A program made the translations under genes and the position numbers. From assembly GCA_015143295.1 (NCBI GenBank), contig CM026554.1, forward strand, positions 56,693,301 through 56,757,300: DNA of 64,000 bases, given 5' to 3'. A model generated the notes under the pieces. It did not search any database and had not been told where the DNA came from. It saw only the letters and a program-made list of their open reading frames with translations. Origin of the DNA: Tetracentron sinense (Eukaryota; Streptophyta; Magnoliopsida; Trochodendrales; Trochodendraceae). Of this stretch, positions 48,993 to 60,918 are shown piece after piece. Each line of letters starts with the position of its first letter. Position 1 is the first letter of the stretch.

Positions 48993-50384
48993 CCATTGAT
49001 TTTCCCTAAATTTACAATGCCCAATGGAGGATACTGGATGAGGAACTTTACCGAATCTCTCTCTACCCTTTCATCCTGGCTTCTTTTTGTCCACTTTAAA
49101 GCACCGCCAAAACAGTGAGAACAAAGGTGAGTCGAGGTGCTTTCTGAATTTCTAATTCTACTCCAAAGTTGGACCTACCAAGTAACCAGAGCTTGGAGTG
49201 AGACTCTCAATTTTAATTTTAGCACAGTGGGAGAGCAAAAGCCAAAGCTGAAGTGGGCTGAACAAGCATGGGAATCGGCCCAGAAACTAGAGGCAGAATT
49301 CTCTGATTGAAAAAAAAAGAGACTTTTCAAAATTCTTTCAAGTGTTTTGTTACTAATGGCTGGAACTGAGCTTTTAAATGGGTGAAAATTAGGAAAATAA
49401 CACTTTTCTTCAATTTCTTTTGAAACTTTAATTTATTGGGCCTCGTCAACAACTGCTTCAGGTTTGTTTCCCTCAAGCATCATCGTACATTTTGGAGTAA
49501 ATGGGGATTCAATGATTTTATGAGGTCCCGGTTGTCTGCTCTTTTCCCTTTGGATTTTTGGTTGGCATTTGAGAGGAAAAAGAAAGGCTCTGTACATACA
49601 CAATTGAGAAAAAGAAGTATGCACTTGACTACATGGCAAAAGGGGAAAAAGAACTCTGTACATACACAATTGAGAATGGCAAGACCGCCCTAAACTTGCA
49701 GTAAACATGTATATATGGATTTATGTATATGGTAAGACAAATACACATAAAAGAAAGCTATTGGGAACTATACTATCATAATACATCAAAAACTGGATAT
49801 AAAATGCACCATCTACTACTTCAAAGAGTGAGGTCCTCTCCAAAGAGAAGAAAGGCTCGCACAAACATCTCGAATAGCTTTCAGGTCACCCAACCTGAAT
49901 GGCTCACTGCACACTTCTCTGTCACCTGCTACACAACATGATACAATAAGAGTCGTACCCAGTAGCTAATAACCACACAAGTATTTATTATGTTTCCCCA
50001 ATATCCTCCGAGAGAGTTAATCAATAAGAGTCGTAACCAGAGGCTAATAAACACAAGTGAGATGTGGTTTCTACAATGGCTTTCAATCAGGCAAGAGTTA
50101 GAAGCAGAAAGACCTGAGAAAAGCACAAGATCACCAGAAGAAAAATATCAAGGATTGTCGAAAATCTTCATTTTTAATTCTGTGAAGACAACTGGTCCAA
50201 CCAGAAATTCAATAGTCATCAGTTTGGCCATTTAGAGAATGTGTCCTCTATATTCAGCCAATCATTCTAGAATAGAAGTAAAATGTGGGCAATGTTGGAA
50301 GGGCAACAGACTTTGGGCATATTTCTCTACATAGCAACTGAGAGAGTGCACCTAGGAACTTACCAACAGCCATGCGAGACAAGT
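48993..50384. other. Intergenic DNA between convergent AK and ARF genes
   Basis: No gene recognised. The two genes converge here, so both 3' untranslated regions should lie in this interval. A 20-bp direct repeat, CTGTACATACACAATTGAGA (with T or C variation), occurs near 49588 and 49658. The short ORFs have no domains. Confidence 0.5.
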
Positions 50385-53300
50385 CTAGCAGTTCTCAGGA
50401 CTAGTTGCCAAAGGAAGCAGTGGACATTTTACTTCTTTCCTGTCCTTTCCTTCTTCCACGATCATTGGCTTTTCCTCAACCTTAGGGTTTAGCGTTCCTG
50501 GGTTCATCCTCTGCACCTCCTCTCTAGTATAGATGAAGATTTTGCGAACCATGCTACAAAATTCCCTGCTTACACAAAATCAGCCACTTCAGTAAGTAGT
50601 AGATCTTGAGCACACTATAGAAGAAATTTGAGTTTTTTGATATAAATACATATAGGGAAATGGAAATGGAAAACGGACCCCAGGGTAAGCTTAGAAGCTG
50701 ACCCCAGTGATCTCATTGGTCCAAGCCCCTTTTTTACCATCCATCAATTGTGGTTAACCCCCTAGGGTTAAGCAATCTAACCATGGTTTTTAGAAAAAAC
50801 AAAAATACCAATTTTAATTTAGTTAAGCTTAACCATGATTAAACAGAGGTTAAAAGAGACACAGGGACACTTGGGTCAGCTTAAAAGCGGACCGCAGGGT
50901 CCGCTTCTCAAGACACACATATTTATTATACATGTGGGGTTTATTAACATTCACGTGATGCAAGGCAAAAAAACAGTGACATTCTAGTAATTTTGGAGAA
51001 AGTTGTGACATTAATTCTCTCCATAATTACAATAATGCCATTGACACCTTGCTTTTTTTATTTTGCCTTACGTGAACGATAACAAACAATCACGTTCTAC
51101 GTGATGTTAACAATCCCACCACATATATATATACATATAACATAATCTAATACAATGGAAGGAGATCAGAGATACAACCAAATTGTAGAGGGTAAATCGT
51201 TAAGGTTGCATTCAAGCCAAGCTGGCTTGTGAGCTCAGCTCGGATTGTTTGAACCAATCTCAAGCTGGCATTTCAGTCTCGAAATACCAATCCAAGCTTT
51301 TATTTGAGTTTGAATGTTTAAAAAAGTCAAGCTTGAGCTAGACCTGGTTTGATTCAGCTTGGCTCAAATTATTTTATATTGATATATAATAATACTTTTT
51401 GACTTGTAATAAAAGTTTAGGCGATGATAAAGAAAGTTGAGAAGTTATAAGCAAAAATTCTTAACTCTCTACTTCTAGATTGAGTACTATCTTCAAATCT
51501 GATTATTGAGTATGATTAGATTAGTTTTGCAGTTTCTTGTTTTGAAATTTAAGAAAAAAAGATTTTATTAAAATCAAGCAAAATTGATAATTAAAAAAAA
51601 CACTGGAATTCGAATCAAGTTCGAGCTTACCCGAGCTCGGCTCGGCTAGAATCAAGATCGAGCTCGAATCCAGCTCAAGCCGAGCTTGAGTATGTTAAAA
51701 GCAAGCTCAGGTTTGGCCAAGATCGGTTCAAATACAAGTCTAGCAATCGTATTCATTATTTAAATAATGAAGGCACAAGAAGCTTGAATACTTACTGCCA
51801 GGGATCATCTCCAACAAGCATCATATCACCCTCATTATCAGTATATACAATTAGCCAACTCTTGTTGGGAGCCACTAATTCGCCACTAAATTCAAACATC
51901 TGATCCAATTCGGCGATCAATTCATCATAGCCGTTGAACTTAGTAAGATCCACAGACCTACCAAGAGCGATCCCCTGCTTGTGAACCTGAATTCAACGCA
52001 CATAATTAGATTAAATTCTAGATGGAACCGTAAGCCAGAATTTGCATTGCTACATACGAAAGGGCATTGTCCAATACATTTCATAAGCCAATAATGCATT
52101 TGAATGGACAAGGGACTACACCTTAGTACAACTCCTGGTTGAACTACCCTGAAGTTTGCTCTGAACATCTCTATCAAGCTGCTGAAAAGCTTGGAAAGGT
52201 TTCTCCTTTTCATTACCTGCAAGCGCAGTATCAGCCGACTTTGAGCACTTTGATTGCTCCGACTGTTGATCAGATTCCAAAGCCTGTGGTTGGTGCAAAC
52301 GATGAATATGACCTTCTGGTTCACATTTAGTATCCGTATGTGACATTGTTGAATCTGATGTCACGGGGTTAATAATAAGTGGAATACCAAAGAGCTTGCA
52401 GTTTCCATCTCCTTTAGGCTTCACAGCCTCACGTTGTTGTTCTAATACAGGTTGTGGTCTTAGCCCTATTGGACGAGATGTGTTTTCTGAATGAGATGGT
52501 GGCAGCAGAGGCATCAACCAGTTTCCTGAATGGTGTTCAAATCTAAGACCATGTGGCATCGGATACCCGCTCAATGTACCATATCTTCCATTCCCAGATG
52601 TCTGATAAGGTATCTCACCACTTTTTGCAGGAACCTTCGTGCTAGATTCCAAAATTTTCAGTGAGGGACTCGAAGGCATCATGGACCATTGGCCTACAAG
52701 CAAGTTGTCTTTGCCTTCCTGGTCTTGAAAATGTTTCTTAATCGGGTTACCATCATCTGCAGTTTGATCAACATGGGAAGAGTCATTGCTGTTCCAGAAA
52801 TTCGATAGTAGATCTGTATAGGTTGGTTCGCGTCTCCCTGTGGGTAGCAAGTTCTCTGATCCAAATCTTCTTTGAGCAGAAAACATGCCAATATTCTCAT
52901 CATCTTGTGATGGAGGCCATACAACAGGCTTTTGAGCAGTATCTGACTCATTACGCTCAGCAAAAGTGCCTTTCAAGGTCGAGATTTCCGGACTTTGCAT
53001 GACCCTCGAAAACCCATTTACTGGTGAATGGTCTACTGTTACTTTAGATGAACCTAAGCAAACAAGCAAAGATATTTAGTCCATATTTAACCTCTACAGA
53101 AAAAAAATGAATAAGATAATGACAGAATGCAGAATCATTAAAATCTCTATGAAGTATGCAACAGAGGTCATGCTATACCTTCCCTTGTAAGAGAGGAATC
53201 AGTAGGCAAAGGCACCATGTGTGCACGGGGCCTTTTTTGCCTGGGCATAGGAAGGGGATTCAATGCAGGAGTTAAAGCAGGTTCAATTTTCCAAGGAGAA

Positions 53301-56300
53301 ACTCTCTCCGGACGAGAAAGAGATGATGTTTCATCCCATCGCACCTAAAAGAATCATGATAAAGACTGTTTAGCATAATAAAGAATAACAATACACGCTC
53401 AAAAATCAACTCACTACACGATACTACCAACCTTGAGGCATCTCCATTTTGATCCAGGCCACCTGGTGGGATCAGTGTCTCCTGTGCCAACTATGGTGCC
53501 AGTAAACCTATAACGTAGAAAAAACAGACGCATCAGGATAAATGCTACTTTTAACGGTTTCATAAAATGAAGAGGTTACTTCAGTGAAAAGCCAAGGTGC
53601 ATTAGAAATACCTCTGCTCTGGAGATTCTTCACCTTCGAACCTCATTTTAAACCTCATCCCTATCGAATAATTGTTCTTGACAGACTCCATGTATTGATC
53701 AAACGGAACAATAAACTCAGCAGGGCTTGTCCTGAAATATAACATTAAGATAAAAGAAACATTTAATCACTCGCAAGATACATTCGCAATGCATCTTTTT
53801 CCTCTCTATGCCATATAACTATGGCTGTCTGTTTTCAGCAGTGTGATGTAAATAAATGGACTGAACCAAACACCAAGCACCGTGTACTGGTCAGCTCATG
53901 CCAGACAATCTCAGAAAACCTGAGACGCCAATGTACCATATATATGCATTATGATATCAGCTGATCTTCTTATGTAATGATATAAGCACTAAATGAACCC
54001 AAAAAGTGAGCAGATTGTGATTGATTTGGTCAAACTTTGATATGGTGGGATGATGATTTCAGCCCGGATCTGTACACTATTCCAGATCATCATCAAAATT
54101 CTGTTGTGTGACCAAAAGACTGATGGATAGGATGGTCACAGTTATCTCAAAGGTTCAAGTTTTGAACACAGATCCCACCCATGATAAATGAACTTTTTGT
54201 CTGATGCTGTTTTGCTGCTCATCCATCAGCAGAACATAGATTTTCCCTTCTTTAAAAGAGGAATGCTCTTACCTCAGAGATTCAATCCCCTCCAAACAAG
54301 ATCTCTCAAAAGTTTATATTTTTCTTCTAAAGATAACTCAACTCTGGTTCCATAAACGTTGGAGATATGTTAACTTTGCTTAGAAATTTAATTGATTCCT
54401 GAAAATAATCTATTAAAGCAATAAAAACAGACCATCAATCACACACCTAGGTTTATAGTAGACAGTGAACATGGTTCCTGTCGAGATGGCATGCTTGGCT
54501 GTTGCAAGGACACCAAGGCGCATACTATGACTAGATATGACTGAAGATGGGACATTACTTTTCTGTCTCATAGCACGTCTTACCCCAACACGTAGTTCCC
54601 CATTTTTGCCTCTGGAAACCACAAATTTAGCCCCTAATCAGATAAGAATGAGAACAAGCAACCACGGCAGTTGATGACTGTGTGTGTAACTGTGTACATA
54701 GCAAACCTGAGAAAAATAAAAGCATCTCCTGCAACAAGCCTTTTGGAGCTAACGAAGACGCTCCAACCACTTTGAAGCAGGTGCCTCCTTGGTTGACCTG
54801 GCATTTAAAACCATATATGGGTTTCAAAATAACAAAAAAGAACTGTCTTACTGCTAATAACTCCAGACTAATTAATGAGGTCTACAACAATGGCAAATGA
54901 AGTGTATCACCAAACATACATCCTATTGAGGAGCAAGGTACATCTAAATTATAGGACTTCCCATTGATCAATGTCTACGAGATTGTAATACTTCTACCTT
55001 TGGTTAAAAGAACATTATTGCACAACAAAATGATACAGAAATGGAGCCAACACCAACCAATTCTACTGTAGCAATCATGTCCCTTAACATTAAATGGCCT
55101 GATTATTTTTTCCCAACCACCCAATATCTTAAAAGCATACATTACCTCCGCATCCTGTAATCAATCTTAAAAACCCAGAACTTCAAGAAACAAAGGAGCC
55201 AGTAGTCTCTAAGTGATTTCCACAACGAATTAAGACTGAGAAGTGACACCTTCCACCCAACACACAAAAAACGCATTTGCCATTGGAGGCTTGGAACAAT
55301 TTCAATCCCATCAAGTGTCTCCACAGGACTATGACACTTATTTCTCGTCTTCTATCAATCAGCACTTTTATTGCTTCAGGTAAGCCAGTGCTCAGCTCCC
55401 AAAGCCATGCTTCAGGCATTTGCGAGTCCCCATTAAGGAGATTTTGCAAGTACTGTTACAGAAATAAAGTTTTATATGTGAATTGTGATATTCCTTTCCC
55501 ACCAGGTTTCATCTGCACTTGCAATTTATCTATTTCATGATTCACCAGGAACATTCTCCAGGATTCTTCGAAGAACTCGTTCGAGGTTCTACATCTATAC
55601 AGTCTGTAAGCATATTAAATCATGCCTATCCTGAATAGTGAATTCTTCAAAATAAAAACTTAATCTCTAAAGCAGAACTAACAGAAAACTGTAATAGGTG
55701 GGGATCCAGACATAATATACACATGGCCAACTATATAAGAATCAGATATTGAAATGACATTAAATTTAAACCGCTGTTACCCCGAAAGATATGGCGGAAA
55801 CGCCACTCAATTCCATGCAAATCCTTGGCTACCAACTCCTGTGTCGGAGGCTGCCGGCCCATGTCCTATTGAAGAAGAGAAATGTAATACCTCTCAGAAG
55901 TCAGAACAACCTAAACTGGAGATGATAAAATGAACAAACATACAAAACGTGAAGAAGGAACCCTAACCAGTGGCGGAAGGCATTCATCAGCGTGCCGTCT
56001 CAACACTGAAAATCCACCATGGGTGCTTGTATCTGAGGCAGTCAGGGTCTTACAAAAGGAGTGTACATGAGGGCGTGGTGGGGAAGAGGGCACCGGCTCC
56101 TTCCCGCCGGAATTATCATCTTGCTGGCATTTATAACATCCAGATTGTTAATCCCTGCATTTGCTCCTCTAATAAAAAATTTGTAAAAAAATGCAAACCC
56201 AATTCCCACCATTTCTTTTCCCGTTACCTCAGGAAGCAAAGTCACCTGAGCAAACACCTCGTCAGTGTCTGGTTCAGCCTACAGTGTTAAAATACGGCGT

Positions 56301-57123
56301 CAGTAACGTGAAAACCGCCTAAAACCCTAGTTCCTCTACAACAGAACCCTCAATCCAAACCCATGAAACCCTAGCAACCCAGTCCTGATGGATGAGCTTG
56401 ACGCAGTACCTTCAAGTGGACGTTGATCACGCGGCAGAGGATCTTTGGCGGGAGATCATTAACCGGCATGTCTTGGTCAGCAACCTGATTCGTAGATGCC
56501 TCAACCTGGATCGGAATTCAAAACGCCATCCATGATAAATAGATCGGAACAAGCCAACCATGGACTGAAATAACAAAACCAGAACTCCAAAAGCCCTCTA
56601 AAATTTGGACAAAATTAAAATCACACAAATTTTATTTTATTTTTTAAAAAAAAGGCATGTAAAATGCAGAAAGGCGAAAAAAAGTCTCGCAAATAAATGA
56701 AAAATAAAAAATAACAATTGCAAAGATTGAGATGTACCCAAGCTCCGTGAAGAGTAAAAAATCCCCCCAAAAAATAAAAATAGAAAAGAAATATTAATAC
56801 AGACTCTCACCTGCTCGATGTGTCCCTGTGGAAAATAGAAAACTCGATCTCCTTCGCGCGGCATCGTCACAAGAGGACCCGCGCAAGCATGCCAAAGCTC
56901 TGTGTAAAGCGCATCTTCGGAATCTACAGCATCCAAAGAAAAACAGCAGGAATCAGAACGAGATCCCCTCAAATATGCCGAAATTCCAACTCAGAAGTAA
57001 AAGAAAACCGAGGAATTCACCTTTTCCGGCGGCCGTAAAACTCGAATAACCTCTGGGGGCGTCCGCAACACCGTTCCTCGCGATTCCGCCATCGTTATGC
57101 TCACTACAACTTGAAGAAGTCAT
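50385..57123 (-). CDS. ARF2: Auxin response factor, ARF2 type (repressor class), 14 exons
   Basis: A nuclear repressor binding auxin response elements. Exons in gene order: 57021-57123, 56811-56923, 56410-56505, 56228-56278, 55968-56123, 55781-55865, 54707-54797, 54447-54611, 53612-53731, 53432-53507, 53179-53344, 52122-53053, 51796-51986, 50385-50565; all junctions are GT-AG and in frame, giving 841 residues (Arabidopsis ARF2 has 859). Dimerisation and B3 domains run to about residue 246 ([40 protein letters not shown]). The ancillary domain contains [17 protein letters not shown] long middle region carries KLFGIPL near residue 630, a TOPLESS-recruiting type of motif. The C-terminal PB1 domain has [16 protein letters not shown] and the acidic [28 protein letters not shown] and the short Gln-poor middle region place it with ARF2, not the activators. 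Intron 13 has two MITE-type insertions. Confidence 0.95.
50676..50910. mobile_element. MITE in ARF intron 13
   Basis: The left end GGACCCCAGGGTAAGCTTAG and AAGCTGACCCCAGT is mirrored on the right by ACTTGGGTCAGCTTAAAAGC, GGACCGCAGGGTCC. Inside, CAATTGTGGTTAACCCC and TAAGCTTAACCATGATTAA relate it to the TAATTGTGGTTAA family at 7505 and 16030. The exact ends are uncertain. Confidence 0.55.
51195..51745. mobile_element. GAGCTCG-rich hAT-like MITE in ARF intron 13
   Basis: CAAGCCAAGCTGGCTTGTGA and GAGCTCAGCTCGG on the left face AGCTCGAATCCAGCTCAAGC and GCCGAGCTTGAG on the right, around an AT-rich middle. This composition is common in hAT-type MITEs of plants. A similar stretch begins near 63915 at the window end. 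No target duplication was fixed. Confidence 0.45.
52986..53005 (-). promoter_or_regulatory. Degenerate tasiR-ARF (TAS3) target site in ARF exon 12
   Basis: Members of the ARF2/3/4 group carry a site encoding roughly RVLQGQE that pairs with TAS3-derived tasiR-ARF. At the matching place this protein reads RVMQSPE, and the minus-strand RNA reads GGGTCATGCAAAGTCCGGAA. Pairing by eye with the known small RNA leaves three mismatches (small-RNA positions about 5, 9 and 15) and two G:U pairs. The site is therefore probably weak or lost. Confidence 0.55.
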
Positions 57124-57147
57124 TTCTGAGAAATCTCAGCACAGATA

Positions 57148-57153
57148 TCACAT
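57148..57153 (-). promoter_or_regulatory. Minimal uORF 3 (ATG TGA) in ARF leader
   Basis: An ATG directly followed by a stop, 24 bases before the ARF start codon. Start-stop uORFs can stall or divert scanning ribosomes. It counts only if the mRNA starts upstream of it, which is very likely at this distance. Confidence 0.6.
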
Positions 57154-57240
57154 CTGCAACTCCTCCACCTCGATTATGAAAATACAGAACCCTATCAACT
57201 TCAAAACAACAAGACCGCGAAGCTGAGTTGATTAAGAACC

Positions 57241-57333
57241 CTAATCTCGCAACAGAAGAACCTCTTTTGAAACCCTTGGAACCTCAAACAACACCTCTCT
57301 TTTACTCTGCAAGCGATTTCTCGATTTAATCAT
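57241..57333 (-). CDS. uORF 2 in ARF leader, 30 codons
   Basis: ATG at 57333, TAG at 57241; the peptide begins MIKSRNRLQSKREVLFEVPR. It does not overlap the main ORF. uORFs are known to repress translation of several Arabidopsis ARF mRNAs, and re-initiation there depends on eIF3h and some ribosomal proteins. Whether this leader is transcribed this far upstream is an inference. Confidence 0.5.
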   Translation of the reverse strand: MIKSRNRLQSKREVLFEVPRVSKEVLLLRD

Positions 57334-57343
57334 TTCTCCTCAT
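57326..57343 (-). CDS. uORF 1 in ARF leader, 5 codons
   Basis: ATG at 57343 encoding MRRND and a TAA. It overlaps the start of uORF 2 in another frame, so translation of one would limit the other. It requires a transcription start upstream of 57343. Confidence 0.45.
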   Translation of the reverse strand: MRRND

Positions 57344-58000
57344 CTCCGTCTCTCTCTCTCTTCTACAACTCTCTGGGCGAAGAGGTCCAGCTGCCATAAC
57401 CATCGAGCATCGTACTGGGGTCTCGACTGCAAGACCTTAACCGCGGGTCAAAATCTGCATGCAATCATTCAACCGCGGTCAATAGGTAACGGGAGCCCCC
57501 GGTCACCTGACCTCTTCTGACGGTTCTGCTAACTGATTAACCGGCAAATCAAAAGCAGACACATACATTAATGGAGGCTGCTAAAGTCGTACACACAGGA
57601 TACTGCTACGGCACGCGCTTTTAGCTCACTCACGTTTTGTCCACGTGTCATTTAATGGAAGAGAGTGTCTAACACCGCCTTCAAAGGCCGATGCTGCTGC
57701 ATTCCCTCTTCCCCTGCATCCAAAAATATTTTCCCCTCCCTCTCTCTCTCTCTCTCTCTCAGTCTCGACAGACGTGTTATTTTCTTATTGGATATTTGTT
57801 TAACGCCGTTTGTCTAAGTATCACGGAAAGTAGTTCTGTTCTGGGGGAAGTGGCTTTGTCGCGCTATTAGCAGGCAGGGTTTGACGGAAGGGAGGGGTTA
57901 ATTAACATTCCGGAGGTGGGTAAAAGTTAACCATGGTTACTTTTCAGACTTTAACCCAGGCTTCCGTTATCCGCATCCTGCACCTATACACGTGTCTGGA
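57344..58000 (-). promoter_or_regulatory. ARF upstream region
   Basis: On the minus strand this is the region upstream of the ARF2 gene. It contains a (CT)n run at about 57740-57762, typical of plant core promoters and leaders, and a near-perfect palindrome, AAAAGTTAACCATGGTTACT, at about 57926-57946. No TATA box was fixed. Confidence 0.4.
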
Positions 58001-58479
58001 GAGCAGGTGATGATGCCTTTCATGTGCTGGTGGTACGATACCAGACCTGACACCACAACTATGAAAAAGTTGGCGGTAATTTCTCGTGGTTAAAATATCG
58101 TGAAATAAAATAGATGACTAAATGGTCAAAAGACAACTTGTTTGTGTGGGTGCAAAGCAAAAAGGTTTCCAGGTCAGATGGCTTTGCCACCACTCGATCA
58201 TAGTCGTTCTTGACAATGGACGTCGTTTGCATTGTCTTGTAATTTTTTTTCTTCTGTTAGTCTCTAACCCAATTAAGTGTTGGAAGTTAAGGTTAATATA
58301 GATAATAATGAACATCTCAAATACCAAATTGGCTCGAACCAAGTCCTGCTCCAAAAGAAACGCTGTTGCATTATCTCACTAACTATGTCTTTCATTCTCA
58401 AAGAAAGCTACGGTGTCAGGTCTTGGGCTTTGATCACAAAATTTATAATAATAAAATCTTAGGCTTCCTCTGCACAATG

Positions 58480-58680
58480 AAGAGGTTGTTCCCGGGACTT
58501 ATGCCTCATTAAGCGGAAGGTCTTAGGTTCAACTTCTCACTCTCCTTTTGAGGCCGGCAAAAACAGTTTCCCAGACTTACCTTGTGTGGCGACTTGCGGG
58601 CCCCTGTCGCACTATCAAGGAATAGTCCCGACCCTAAGTTTGGAGAAACTGCTAATTACCCAAAAATAAAAATAAAAAAC
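58480..58680 (+). mobile_element. SINE-like repeat
   Basis: A tRNA-like start with a box B-like GGTTCAACTTC near 58529, a GC-richer body (GTGGCGACTTGCGGGCCCC), and a 3' end of AAAAATAAAAATAAAAAAC. This fits a tRNA-derived SINE with an A-rich tail. Target duplications were not identified. Confidence 0.5.
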
Positions 58681-59766
58681 ATTGCAATATCTCATTCATA
58701 ACCCTGAAAAAGAGGGGCATGTTCAAGTGGGTTGGTTAGGTCCAAAATCACTCCTCTTTAATTTCACAAGTGTCCAAATATATTTAGGGTGCCCAATAGA
58801 TGAGAGTGTCTCCACACAAGGTCCTCAACAAAAAAGAATTATAAAAAATATGGGGAGAAAATAAAGTAAAACACACGAATTTATTAATAAAAACACTTGA
58901 TCTGCAGGTCATTTATTTGCTTAGAAATTATATTTTGCATAGATTTTTTCCACATGAAAATTCTATTTGAGAAAACTATAAAAAATGTCAAAGAAGTCAA
59001 GAAAAAAAATGCATTCAAACGTTTTTTTTTTTCTTCATGCACTCCTACTTAAGGTTTGAGACGTATCTGATTTGGATCAAATCTGAATATACCTGAATCT
59101 GATTTAAAACCGTACAACTTGGAATTCAATATGAGTTCCATCATATTCTAAATTGCCCAACTTGAATCCAAATATTTATTCAAGATTTGAATCCGATTAA
59201 TATTAATTTCTTTTTTAAAAAAATGTTATTTTAATTAAAAAATTAAAGTTTTGTAGGTAATACTATAATATATTTACAAGATTATAATATTATTGTTGTT
59301 GTTGTTATAAAATGTAATCAAATCAAACTTTAATTGGATCAAATCGTTATAAATTCGATGTGATTATAGTTGGATTCAAGATCTCAAATCTAAACTTAAT
59401 CCGATGAATCTATAATATGATCAAAATCTAGTCTAATCGGGTTGGATCATCGATCCTATGACAGTCTTACTTTCTCCTTTCAGTTCATATCAGCGCGACT
59501 TTGTTGATAAGATGCATGTATCAAACAGCCAGCCACCTGTGCCAAGTCTTATCTAACCCTACTCTTATTTTTCTCTTTCTTTTCGTAATTATACCTTAAT
59601 TAAAGCACCCGTCCTACTTTGTGTATGATTCGCTTGTGTGGTTCTAATAGTATAGCTCTAAAAACCATCGTATAATTAATGTAATGGATGGGATGAGGGT
59701 ATTCCATAACCAACATGTAAGATTAGTACGAGTCTTTAAGGCTCAGGATATCCATATTTATCAAAA

Positions 59767-59970
59767 ATAGGAAGTGATTGAAAACTCTCAATAGTATATA
59801 CTATGGAGACTATCGAGAGTTCAACCTCTGGATTGACAATCAAATGGTGTCAAGCATCATGTCGGGCCTACCATTTTTATGCACCATCACCTTTGAACTG
59901 TTGGATTTTCAAACGGACATCCAAGCTCTCCATAGTAGGTGCTATGGAGAGTTTTCAATCACTTTCCTAT
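59767..59970. mobile_element. Small MITE, 204 bp
   Basis: The left end ATAGGAAGTGATTGAAAACT and the right end (reverse complement ATAGGAAAGTGATTGAAAAC) form terminal inverted repeats of about 38 bp that continue through CTCAATAG and ACTATGG. Plus-strand ORFs here are accidental. Confidence 0.75.
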
Positions 59971-60519
59971 ATAAAAAAAAAAAAATCAATGTAATGGATT
60001 GGGGGAAGTATTTACAATGATATTCAAGCACGTGTGACATGCTAAAACTTGATTTTATATAAAAGGTACATATCATACACACGTGACATGCCTCTTATTG
60101 ATCGAGACATGACACATGCTTGTCTCCAAATTCGTACACGTTTTTGTAGGGTGAAATATAAAGATACTCAAAATCAAGGTTTGAAATGGAAGCAAATTTC
60201 GGTTTCGTTCCAACCCTCGAAATCGAATCATGTAATATTTCGGATTTGCTTCGAACAAAATTTCAAAATTTTAGCCGGAATCTTGGAAATTTAATTTTAA
60301 ATAAAACTCTAAAATATTCCAAAATATTTTGATTAAAAATTAAAGTTTTATTTAATCATGAATATATTTAATTTAATAAAATATTTTAAAAAATTAAATT
60401 ATGAAATTTCGTCCATAATTATGAAAATTTTGAAATTTCAATTCAGGTTAAAGGTTTGAAATAGCTGAAATAACCAAAATTTCAAACCTTGCTCAAAATA
60501 TAATGGATATATATAAATG

Positions 60520-60899
60520 GGAGTCAAATCCTCTACAGTGATAACCAGAATTGGCAAATCCGGTTAGCACCCCTAGAGATGGCCACGTGTCCCTTTTGAA
60601 ACCCCTTAACCGTGGTTATGATTCAGCCACCCCTAGGGTTCACCCAACCATCCTTGGTTTTTTAAAAGAAATATTAATTCTATTTTTAAAATTAAAAAAC
60701 TGTTTTTAGTATTGAAAAAACTCTAAAAACAATTTTTTTAAAAAAATTAGTATTTAAACAAAAAAAACCAAGGGTGGGTGAACCCTAAGGGTGAGTGAAT
60801 CATAATCACGGTTAAGGGGTTTCAAAAGAGACACGTGTCCACCTATAGGGGTGATAATCGGATTTGCAAATCCGGTATCACCGTAGAAGATTTGACTAC
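60520..60899. mobile_element. Mutator-type MITE, second full copy
   Basis: The same family as 3459-3814: GGAGTCAAATC start, GATAACC, AAATCCGGTTAGCACCCC, CACGTGTCCC and CACCCA blocks, an AT-rich loop and mirrored right arm ending GATTTGACTAC. The right terminus has lost its CC. Nine-base flanks (ATATAAATG and ATATATATA) match at six positions, so the duplication is eroded. Confidence 0.75.
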
Positions 60900-60918
60900 A
60901 TATATATACGAATTAAAC

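Noticed and set aside
55561..55620. A possible extra copy of ARF exon 7 on the minus strand (CCTCGAACGAGTTCTTCG)
   Set aside because: It looked similar to the start of exon 7 but needs several indels and hits a stop. The true exon 7, encoding [15 protein letters not shown], is at 54707-54797 with perfect splice sites.
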